Below, piece after piece: positions 6,516 to 12,980 of a stretch of 13,062 nt of DNA. Each line of letters begins with the position of its first letter. Within the stretch, counting starts at the first letter, position 1. Both the position numbers and the translations under genes were made by a program. The DNA lies in NCBI GenBank assembly GCA_003233075.1, contig QIKQ01000375.1, forward strand, positions 1 to 13,062, given 5' to 3'. The stretch is from Gammaproteobacteria bacterium (lineage in GTDB: Bacteria; Pseudomonadota; Gammaproteobacteria; SZUA-21). The notes below the pieces were generated by a model. The model did not search any database and was not told the DNA's origin. It was given only the letters and a program-made list of their open reading frames with translations.

Positions 6516-7844
6516 TTAATGATTTGAATTTCTGCGTTTCTTGCGCGGTCGCCTATGCGTAGACTTAGAGCGATAATCATTTTTAGTTTTGCTTTGAGCT
6601 TGCAATTCTTGAATGTCTTCTTGTTCTTGAATCTGTGTCCACCAATCCGCAAGCGCTTTGTCGGCCTGCCCCACCTCTGCTCTTAGCAATAAAAAATCAT
6701 AGGCTGCTCTAAAACGAGGATGGCAAACTAATCGATTAACGCGAGGTTTAGATTTCTGCTCAAACCAAGGCTGCATGGACCATATTTCTCGCATAGGTAA
6801 ACTAAACCTTCGCGGTAAAGAAGTTCGTGTTAATTGCAATGAAGAAACTTCTGAACCTGCAACATCTAAGGCTTGTTTCTTAGACATAGATTCTTGTTTA
6901 TGATAATAATCTGCCTTATACCTTACTTCAGGCCATAATAGTAAGGCATACAGAAAAGCTGGAGTCACTGGTTTGCCCTGCTCCACTCTTAAATCAGTAT
7001 TGTGTATGCCAATATCGAGCATTTTTTTGTCTGATTCTATGCCCTCACTAGCAGCATCCAGCCGATGCTGGGTTTGCGGGAATAAGCTGCCGAATAATTG
7101 ATAATCCATTAAGGCTTGGTAATTAGCCTTCGCGTAACCCGACAAAAATATTTTTTTAGTCTCATCGAACAATCGCGAAGAAGATATGTTTTCTAATAAA
7201 TCTGCTAGTTCAAAAATAGCGCCTTTCGTTTCAGGCTCAATTTCAAACTGTAGTTTTGCCGAAAATCGCGCAGCACGTAACATCCGAACAGGATCCTCGC
7301 GAAAACGAGTTGCCGGGTCACCAATCATTTTAATCGTTCGCGCTTCAAGATCTTTTACTCCCTCACCAAGATCTATAACTGTTTGTTCATTGACGTCGTA
7401 ATACAAAGCATTAACAGTTAAATCGCGACGAATGGCATCTTCATCCAAAGTTCCGTAAACATTATCTCTTAATATTCGCCCGTCGTCGGCAACATGTTTT
7501 TCGTTTTCCTCATTCGCCGCACCTCTAAAGGTAGCAACTTCAATTAGCTGACGCCGAAAATAGATATGCGCCAAACGAAAACGCCGGCCAATTAAACGGC
7601 AATTTGGGAAAAGTTTTTGAACTTGCTCAGGAGTGGCACTCGTTGCTACATCAAAATCTTTTGGCTGAAGCCCCAGCAGTAAATCGCGTACACAGCCACC
7701 CACTAGATACGCTTCATAACCTGCTGCGCAAATTGTTTTAACCACGCTGATTGCGTTCTCGCTTATTGAATCTAATTGAATAGAATGCTCTGCAGGCGGA
7801 ATCACAACTACCGATGAGTTACTTTTGAATGTCTGGTTTGCCAA
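6516..7844 (-). CDS. pcnB: Poly(A) polymerase I
   Basis: PcnB adds 3' poly(A) tails to RNAs and so marks them for decay. The 442-residue protein has the class II nucleotidyltransferase head: LVGGCVRD (47-54) and KDFDVATSATP (62-72, catalytic Asp63 and Asp65). GRRFRLAHI (86-94) is the motif that separates poly(A) polymerases from CCA-adding enzymes. RRDLTVNAL (139-147) and the GDPATRFREDPVRMLRAARF block (175-194) follow. The C terminus (about 420-442) is very basic, HRRPRKKRR, consistent with RNA binding. The start appears to be TTG at 7842-7844, preceded by TAGG at about 7 nt spacing. No ATG is available before the conserved region; a GTG at about residue 14 is an alternative. It heads the pcnB-folK-kinase group. 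A tandemly duplicated 26-bp sequence lies in its upstream region. Confidence 0.95.
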   Translation of the reverse strand: MANQTFKSNSSVVVIPPAEHSIQLDSISENAISVVKTICAAGYEAYLVGGCVRDLLLGLQPKDFDVATSATPEQVQKLFPNCRLIGRRFRLAHIYFRRQLIEVATFRGAANEENEKHVADDGRILRDNVYGTLDEDAIRRDLTVNALYYDVNEQTVIDLGEGVKDLEARTIKMIGDPATRFREDPVRMLRAARFSAKLQFEIEPETKGAIFELADLLENISSSRLFDETKKIFLSGYAKANYQALMDYQLFGSLFPQTQHRLDAASEGIESDKKMLDIGIHNTDLRVEQGKPVTPAFLYALLLWPEVRYKADYYHKQESMSKKQALDVAGSEVSSLQLTRTSLPRRFSLPMREIWSMQPWFEQKSKPRVNRLVCHPRFRAAYDFLLLRAEVGQADKALADWWTQIQEQEDIQELQAQSKTKNDYRSKSTHRRPRKKRRNSNH

Positions 7845-7905
7845 GAAATAACCTACTAAAACTGTTTATCCAGTAGTTGAATCTTAAAGAAGCATTTTCA
7901 TATTC

Positions 7906-7957
7906 AGCCGTACTGCCTTTTGATGCTTCTTAGCCGTACTGCCTTTTGATGCTTCTT
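7906..7957. repeat. 26-bp perfect tandem duplication upstream of pcnB
   Basis: Two identical 26-bp copies lie at 7906-7931 and 7932-7957. Each begins AGCCGTACTGCC and ends GATGCTTCTT. The end AAGAAGCAT at about 7886-7894 is the reverse complement of the copies' ATGCTTCTT end, so either copy could pair with it to form an alternative stem. The block lies 62-113 bp before the pcnB start codon, possibly inside its mRNA leader. Function is unknown. Confidence 0.85.
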
Positions 7958-7966
7958 AAAAAATTA

Positions 7967-7972
7967 AGTATA
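7967..7972 (-). promoter_or_regulatory. Possible -10 box for pcnB
   Basis: TATACT on the minus strand is a good match to a sigma70 -10 hexamer, but the sequence 17 bp further upstream (about CTGAAT) is a poor -35. If used, transcription would start near 7960 and the whole 26-bp duplication would fall in the 5' leader. This is a weak prediction. Confidence 0.25.
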
Positions 7973-8120
7973 CACGTGATTTAGGGATTATTCAGATAAT
8001 AGTTGTAGCTAAAAAGAACATTCGTGTTTTAAAGTCATTAGTATTCTCTCCTCATTGTATTTGGGAGATTGCTTCAGCCGCTTACGCAACTTCGCAACGA
8101 CGCATGAATTTGAGAAATCC

Positions 8121-8240
8121 TTCGCAAGCTATGCTTGCTCTGGACGCTTTGGCGGATCACTTCGCAAGCCATGCTTGCTCTGGACGCAAGGGCGGATCAC
8201 TTCGCAAGCCATGCTTGCTCTGAACGCTAAGGCCGATTGC
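8121..8240. repeat. Three tandem 40-bp repeats, each with a GCAAGC/GCTTGC hairpin
   Basis: The copies are 8121-8160, 8161-8200 and 8201-8240, with a period of exactly 40 bp. Copies 1 and 2 differ at 4 positions, copies 2 and 3 at 6. Each starts TTCGCAAGC and carries a 6-bp stem GCAAGC/GCTTGC around a 3-nt loop (CAT or TAT). The stem bases are the same in all three copies, and one of the few substitutions falls in the loop. The array begins 38 bp past the GMC gene stop, in the 3' untranslated region of that message if it is read through. Confidence 0.85.
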
Positions 8241-8278
8241 TGCAGATGCAGATCCAGCCGCGCAAAGGCATCCAATAA

Positions 8279-11200
8279 CTAATTTGCGTCTAAGTGTTTA
8301 ACGATATAAGGATAGACGTCGTCTGACGCATTGGCGCCAATAATACAATCAATGTGCCCATAGTCTGGAATGATTTCTCGCTGATAATACTCATTGCCAT
8401 TAACTTTTATCAATCGAAAAAGCGATTTTTCGGTACTCTTTGGCAAATAACAGGCATTTTCTTCGCCATGCAAAATAAGAGTAGGTAATCTTAAGTTTTT
8501 AAGGTTCTTCATATAAGTATCTTGCCCTTGATCGTTGACAAGCTTCTTTTTACGAATCATTAATGCCAAGTGCTCGAAGGTACTAATATTTGCAATACCA
8601 AATAATTCATGCAATGTATTATGCGTTGCTGTATTTAATTTATCATGCTCGTACAAGTGACCATACATAAAGGTGATTCGATGGCAATTAGCATTTTGAC
8701 AACGCTCTTCAGACTCAAGAGGATGAAACCTTAAAGCCATATCAAGCAACTTCTGTTTCCAATCCGAGTTTTCGTCAACATAAGCGTTTAGAGATTTAAT
8801 ACCCGTCAGCTTCATTAAGCCTGGCATAAACAAACCTGCTTTTAATCGAGTCAACTTAGGCGTGTAAAAGTCGGTGAGAGTTTGCGAGCAAACCATCGAC
8901 CGCACACCTTGTAAACCATTCAATAGCGACATGACTAGTGCATTTGAACCTGCACAATGAGCGACCGCTTGTAAGGTTTTATGACCAGTCAATTCTAATA
9001 CTTTGCTAACGGCTGCTGGCATATCTTGCTGAGCTAGGGTATCAAGAGTGAATTGTAAATTCGATGCTGACAAGTCAATACTAGAACGCAAATCGAGTAA
9101 CCACACATCGTACTGATTTTGAACTAAGTACTCAGTCAGGTTTGTGTTAATTGTATCCAAGGAAAAAATGCGACTCGATACGCCCAAGCCGTGTATCAAT
9201 AAAACAGGCCCCTTACGCCCGCCTTTATAATGCGTTAGTTTTAATAACGTTTGATCCTCAGTTTTAAAATGAATTACTTCCGGCGGATTGACCCGCAAAT
9301 CTCGCTGTTGCCTAGGAGCAGCGTTTGGATCAAAATAGGTTTTACTGGCAAATATTCCACCATACATATCAAATATCTCTCCCGCAAAAAACCGACCAAA
9401 CTTGCTTGTTGCTGTCAATCTTTGCCCAATCCCTTTGGCGCCGATTACTCTAATATTTTTGAGTTGGCGATACAAATCTTTTACTTTTATGTTGACTATG
9501 CCGCGCGCCACCTCAATTCCTGTATTGCTTGAACCAGCATAAACTACGACGAACAAAGTTGTAGTATCGTCCCAGCTATCAAAACCTGGATCATCTTTAA
9601 TTGCTTTATATCCATCAAAATAAAATTGCTTTCCGTGTTCATCGCGCAATATCATTTTATAAGTCATTTTTTTTGCCCTAGGATCTAAGTGGTCCTCGAC
9701 AAAAAGGTTAAACTCGCCTTTTTCAATCGCCATTGGGCTTTTATTAATCGCCGCGCAGCGAAAACTGCCCGTCAACCATGCCGATAGCGCACGATCTTGC
9801 ATAAATTTATCTAAATCATCAATAACAACCGTGCAATTTAACAAAGCCAAATTACTTAAAGATTTTCCAGTTTCGAATGCTTGTTGATAGTCACCTGTTT
9901 CCGGTCCAGCTAAAAAACCTCGCATTGTCTCATCAAATTCAATTCCAATTGAACGATCTGCAAATTCACTTGTATCAACATTTTTGAAATCATAATTGAA
10001 TATCCAACCTTTATCATCGGCCAGTAGTTTAACTGCGCGTTCGCTTACAGCAGAAATAGTAAGTAAGGGATTGACGCCAATCGAACTTGGAATAATGGAG
10101 CCGTCACAGACATACAGACCGGCGTGCACAGCTGTTCCTTTCGATGTAGAAAAAACTCGAGATCGATGATCAACGACGCCCAGACTTGCGTTGTCAGCCA
10201 TCGCGCATCCACCCAAGGGATGAACTGTGACATATCGATCTTCGGGACGATCGCCTTCCGTTGGGCTTTTGACGTACATGCCACCTAATATTTTGGTCAT
10301 GTTGTATAAGGTATTATCTATATCTTTATGTATCTCTTGATCGTTCACATCATCCCAGCTGACTCGCACTCGATTATTTTCAAATTTCATTTCGCCGCCA
10401 GAACTATCGTGCGACATGACTAAATAAGTTTGGGTATTCTTGATTGCACCATAATACGCGCCTCGAATAAAACTAAGCCAAACTCTTAGTTTTTCTTTTA
10501 CTCGATCAAAAAATCCTGAATCAGTGTCTCGTCCGGTCATTTTGGCGGCTCGTGACAATATGTAAGGCAGAAAAAGCGATATTGCACTCGGCATCGCGCC
10601 ATCTTGAATAATGATGCTCTTGCTTTTGTCCTCTCTCTCTAATTTCACACCACCAATAATGCAGGGACCCACTGGGTTTTCACACAGCGGTGCATCATCA
10701 CCTTTGCCAACACTTGCAATCGATTGATCGCAATTATAAGCAAAACCTAAGTAGTCACCATTACCTGAAAAACGTTTGCCAAGCTGATTTGAAATCGGCA
10801 AACCTTTTTCCTTGGAGCGCATTAGAATTTCAGTTGAGCCTAAGGTTCCTGCGGAAAGCCAAACGACATCAGCACTCACAAACAAGGTGGGGGAATCAAA
10901 TTTTTCCTTGCCAGAACGTAATACCTGGTAATGCACATGCCAACGCGATTTTTTTTGTTCGACATGGCGAACATCTACTTGTGTCATCAATTTTGCGCCA
11001 TGCTGAAAAGCATCTGGCAAATAATTTGTTGTTAATGTATTTTTTGCACCAAAATTACAGCCAGTGATGCAATCGCCACACAAAACACAGGCGTTTTGAT
11101 GAATACCGACATGGTTTTCTCCTGAACTAAAATTGACATTGATCGGTAGTTTCTCGCACTCTGAATCGGTCACGCTAGAGGAACGCGCTAATGCTTTAAA

Positions 11201-11686
11201 TTTTGAAAGCGCAGGAAATTGGTCAGGATAAACTTCAGGTTTTAGCATGTCTTCCGCGTGTTGATAACTTTCCTGCAACAAGCCATCAACATCGTTTCGA
11301 AATTCTTCTGGCCAAGCAAAACTATTAAAGGTACTTTTATCCGCTCGCATTGCGACATTGGCATTGATAAGTGAGGTTCCACCTAAACCGCAGCCGACAA
11401 ATACATTCACATCTTTGTTACATCTAAAATCGAATAAGCCTATTCGCGAACCTTGTCGGGTTTTCTCTCCACCGGCTGGGTAATCAACTTGGATCTCCGG
11501 CAATGCCGAAAAAATTGAATTAGGAAAATCGCCTGCTTGAAATTCTTTGCCGCGCTCTAAAACACAAACTTTTTTGCCAGCTCGTGCAAAACGGGACGCA
11601 GCGATTGCCCCACCGTATCCTGAGCCAACAATGACCACATCGTAGTGAAGTTCAATCTGTGTGATTGATGATGAAAGGTAGTTCAC
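8279..11686 (-). CDS. Cholesterol-oxidase-like GMC flavoprotein fused to a C-terminal alpha/beta hydrolase
   Basis: This is an 1135-residue two-enzyme fusion. Residues 1-560 are a GMC oxidoreductase of the cholesterol oxidase type: the FAD-binding VVIVGSGYGGAIAASRFA (17-34) with ERG at 44-46, VGCGLGGTSLINANVAMR (97-114), VHPLGGCAMAD (488-498, catalytic His489), and GVNPLLTISA (537-546, Asn539). Such enzymes oxidise sterols or other lipid alcohols with O2. Residues 200-210 carry a CX2CX2CX3C cluster. Residues about 570-800 form a middle region with EKGEFNLF and DDTTTLFV motifs seen in long members of this family. Residues about 805-1135 are an alpha/beta hydrolase: oxyanion LIHGLG (830-835), nucleophile elbow AHCAGS (909-914) with Cys911 in place of Ser, candidate acid in LHGEEN (1072-1077) and catalytic His1111 in DYGHIDCIIG. 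Its likely role is lipid or sterol breakdown; the true substrate is unknown. No signal peptide is apparent. The GTG start is fixed by AAAGGAG five bases upstream. It is probably monocistronic. Confidence 0.9.
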   Translation of the reverse strand: MNYLSSSITQIELHYDVVIVGSGYGGAIAASRFARAGKKVCVLERGKEFQAGDFPNSIFSALPEIQVDYPAGGEKTRQGSRIGLFDFRCNKDVNVFVGCGLGGTSLINANVAMRADKSTFNSFAWPEEFRNDVDGLLQESYQHAEDMLKPEVYPDQFPALSKFKALARSSSVTDSECEKLPINVNFSSGENHVGIHQNACVLCGDCITGCNFGAKNTLTTNYLPDAFQHGAKLMTQVDVRHVEQKKSRWHVHYQVLRSGKEKFDSPTLFVSADVVWLSAGTLGSTEILMRSKEKGLPISNQLGKRFSGNGDYLGFAYNCDQSIASVGKGDDAPLCENPVGPCIIGGVKLEREDKSKSIIIQDGAMPSAISLFLPYILSRAAKMTGRDTDSGFFDRVKEKLRVWLSFIRGAYYGAIKNTQTYLVMSHDSSGGEMKFENNRVRVSWDDVNDQEIHKDIDNTLYNMTKILGGMYVKSPTEGDRPEDRYVTVHPLGGCAMADNASLGVVDHRSRVFSTSKGTAVHAGLYVCDGSIIPSSIGVNPLLTISAVSERAVKLLADDKGWIFNYDFKNVDTSEFADRSIGIEFDETMRGFLAGPETGDYQQAFETGKSLSNLALLNCTVVIDDLDKFMQDRALSAWLTGSFRCAAINKSPMAIEKGEFNLFVEDHLDPRAKKMTYKMILRDEHGKQFYFDGYKAIKDDPGFDSWDDTTTLFVVVYAGSSNTGIEVARGIVNIKVKDLYRQLKNIRVIGAKGIGQRLTATSKFGRFFAGEIFDMYGGIFASKTYFDPNAAPRQQRDLRVNPPEVIHFKTEDQTLLKLTHYKGGRKGPVLLIHGLGVSSRIFSLDTINTNLTEYLVQNQYDVWLLDLRSSIDLSASNLQFTLDTLAQQDMPAAVSKVLELTGHKTLQAVAHCAGSNALVMSLLNGLQGVRSMVCSQTLTDFYTPKLTRLKAGLFMPGLMKLTGIKSLNAYVDENSDWKQKLLDMALRFHPLESEERCQNANCHRITFMYGHLYEHDKLNTATHNTLHELFGIANISTFEHLALMIRKKKLVNDQGQDTYMKNLKNLRLPTLILHGEENACYLPKSTEKSLFRLIKVNGNEYYQREIIPDYGHIDCIIGANASDDVYPYIVKHLDAN

Positions 11687-11691
11687 CTTTA

Positions 11692-11698
11692 CTCCTTT
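11692..11698 (-). promoter_or_regulatory. Shine-Dalgarno AAAGGAG that fixes the GTG start of the GMC fusion gene
   Basis: On the minus strand AAAGGAG lies five bases before GTG (11684-11686). It is the strongest ribosome binding site in the window and makes the GTG start secure. Confidence 0.75.
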
Positions 11699-11754
11699 AA
11701 ATTTATTTGTTGAGTGGAATTGTTAAAATCGCTATTCTTTTATTGATAGCTCTA

Positions 11755-11953
11755 TTAACACCCATCGTTGCATAAAATATCGGATCAGGAACGTTTCACT
11801 CTTTATTTTTACCGGCATTCTAGGTTCGTACTCGTATTTTCTAGAACTCTCGTAGTATGAAACTATGCTCTCACTAGAAAATATTGCGTGAGAACCTATA
11901 ATACTCGATTAAAATAGCCCTGAATCCAACATTTTATCCAACGATGGGGTTAA
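11755..11953. mobile_element. 199-bp MITE-like imperfect palindrome bounded by TTAA
   Basis: The left end (11755-11788) and the reverse complement of the right end (11919-11953) match closely: TTAAC, then CCCATCGTTG, one mismatch, ATAAAAT, then GGAT and CAGG, with one single-base gap in each arm. Complementarity resumes further in: TAGGTTC (11821-11827) with GAACCTA (11892-11898), and TATTTTCTAG (11835-11844) with CTAGAAAATA (11874-11883). The whole unit could fold into one long hairpin. It has no coding capacity. The TTAA at both ends could be a target-site duplication or part of the inverted repeat; TTAA is its own complement, so the two cannot be told apart here. No transposase is in the window. 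A structured RNA is the alternative. Confidence 0.65.
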
Positions 11954-12161
11954 GTTACTGTTTACAAATTGAAAAAAATCATTATTATCAGATCAAATGG
12001 TTAATGTGACAAAAATTAGCAGCTGATGCAACAAAAAGTCTAAATTCTCGCTTTATCAAGTAATTACTTATTCATCGATCAATAATTGGCATTATCGTAA
12101 GTCCATGTTTTAGTATAAAATATTTATTTTAACCGCTAAAATTATAGTGTCACCTAAAACC

Positions 12162-12758
12162 ATGAAACTGTCCGCCAATCCAAGTTCATACCCAGCTGCA
12201 AATGTTTTCCGCCGGCTGCTGGCCTTAGCGTACGACGGTATGCTTACTTTTGCCGTCATGATGTTGGCCGCAATGATCCCAACGCTAGCGACAACAACTA
12301 ATGTGGAATACGAACGACAATCAGTCTACTCCTGTATCATTCCTTCAATTATTAATAAATCCATGCCACTTAAGCACTCGCCAGACTTATTAGAGAACTC
12401 ATTGTGTATTAGTAGCTATTTATCCATTCGTTTAGGAAATACTTTAGACAGCAATAACCCACTTTTTATTTTATACGTATTTGGCATTCTATTTCTCTAT
12501 ACTGGATGGTTCTGGGTTAAAGGTGGGCAATCACTCGGCATGCGCGCCTGGAAAATTAAACTTGAAACTCTTGATGGTAAGAATGTAACTTGGTCACGAG
12601 CCTTAATTCGGTGGTTGCTGGCATTATTAACTTGCGCTAGTTTTGCAATTGGTTTTCTCTGGATGATATTTGACCCGAAGAAACAAACTTTGTATGACCG
12701 TCTAACAAAAACTCGAGTCGTGCATGTCGATAAAGATTACGTTCCAGAACTTTTGTAA
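12162..12758 (+). CDS. RDD-family membrane protein
   Basis: RDD proteins are small inner-membrane proteins of largely unknown function; some have been linked to ion transport. Numbering from the upstream GTG (12147), ANVFRRLLALAYDGMLTFAVMM (18-39) contains the Arg and Asp of the first RDD segment. Hydrophobic helices lie at about 30-48, 106-124 and 153-175. GGQSLGMRAWKIKLETLDG (126-144), RALIRW (151-156) and FDPKKQTLYDRLTKTRVV (175-192) are characteristic. An unusually long hydrophilic loop (about 49-105), with Cys63 and Cys87, sits between helices 1 and 2. The start is uncertain: ATG at 12162 (198 residues, used here) or GTG at 12147 (203 residues); neither has a Shine-Dalgarno. It is the only plus-strand gene. 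A stem-loop begins 9 bp after the stop. Confidence 0.88.
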   Translation: MKLSANPSSYPAANVFRRLLALAYDGMLTFAVMMLAAMIPTLATTTNVEYERQSVYSCIIPSIINKSMPLKHSPDLLENSLCISSYLSIRLGNTLDSNNPLFILYVFGILFLYTGWFWVKGGQSLGMRAWKIKLETLDGKNVTWSRALIRWLLALLTCASFAIGFLWMIFDPKKQTLYDRLTKTRVVHVDKDYVPELL

Positions 12759-12767
12759 CCCACCGAG

Positions 12768-12802
12768 CCCGTATGAAGCGTTTGAAAAACGCGCAATACG
12801 GG
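12768..12802. repeat. Symmetric stem-loop just past the RDD gene
   Basis: CCCGTAT (12768-12774) pairs with ATACGGG (12796-12802), and inside it GCGTTT (12778-12783) pairs with AAACGC (12787-12792) over a GAA loop. The two stems are separated by a symmetric 3x3 internal loop. It begins 9 bp after the stop codon, so it may shape the 3' end of that message. There is no T tract after it, so it is not a standard terminator. Confidence 0.6.
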
Positions 12803-12980
12803 ACGAAGTCAATACTCTAATTCATCTGGCCGTTTACGCAAAGCGTGAACTAGGCCAACTCTATAAAGGTACGGGACGAAGTCTAACTATATTATTGGAT
12901 TCAAATCCACCCCGCAGTACACTCACTTCGTTCGTTCCGTACGGGCTACCCCAAATCTTCAGGAATAACAGGCTAGCCCG
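12798..12980. repeat. Short direct and inverted repeats in the right-hand intergenic cluster
   Basis: ACGGGACGAAGTC occurs at 12798-12810 and again at 12871-12883. The second copy with its flank (GTACGGGACGAAG, 12869-12881) recurs inverted at 12926-12942, where it carries one substitution and four extra bases that look like a duplicated CGAA. A third palindrome, CGGGCTA/TAGCCCG (12942-12948 with 12974-12980), is followed by CTTTTCTC. The GTAGCCCG-type end resembles the REP-like element at 5226-5302. Confidence 0.6.
12827..12857. repeat. Second strong hairpin in the right-hand repeat cluster
   Basis: TGGCC (12827-12831) and GTTTACGC (12832-12839) pair with GCGTGAAC (12843-12850, one G-U pair on the plus-strand RNA) and GGCCA (12853-12857), with a 3-nt AAA loop and a 2-nt TA bulge. 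That gives 13 base pairs in all. Confidence 0.6.

Larger units (their letters stand above)
7845..8278. other. Repeat-rich intergenic region between the GMC fusion gene and pcnB
   Basis: This 434-bp stretch separates two minus-strand genes. It holds the 26-bp duplication (7906-7957), a possible pcnB -10 box (7967-7972), a plain AT-rich middle part (about 7975-8060), and three 40-bp repeats (8121-8240). The plus-strand open frame through 8055-8282 is made of the 40-bp repeats and has no protein-like features. No classical terminator for the GMC gene was found; the hairpin repeats may serve instead. Confidence 0.6.
11687..12146. other. Divergent intergenic region holding the 199-bp palindrome
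   Basis: This 460-bp stretch lies between two divergently transcribed genes (GMC fusion on the minus strand, RDD gene on the plus strand) and should hold both promoters. Apart from the palindromic element at 11755-11953 it is plain AT-rich sequence. A TATAAA at 12114-12119 could be a -10 box for the RDD gene, but the bases 17 bp upstream (ATTATC) are a poor -35. No clear promoter for the GMC gene fits between its start codon and the palindrome, so the insertion may have changed its regulation. Confidence 0.5.

Noticed and set aside
8121..8240. The three 40-bp repeats as a small CRISPR array
   Set aside because: The units abut directly with no unique spacers, and no cas gene is present.
8055..8282. 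Plus-strand open frame of 75 codons between the GMC gene and pcnB
   Set aside because: It is built mainly from the three 40-bp repeats, has no Shine-Dalgarno and no protein-like pattern.
10690..11067. 125-codon plus-strand open frame inside the GMC gene
   Set aside because: It is antisense to the FAD domain, which has clear conserved motifs in the minus frame. No homology recognised.
12894..12916. Sequence resembling a tRNA T arm (GGATTCAAATCC followed by ACCCCGC)
   Set aside because: No matching acceptor strand, D arm or anticodon arm lies upstream. The motif is simply a small TGGATT/AATCCA palindrome.
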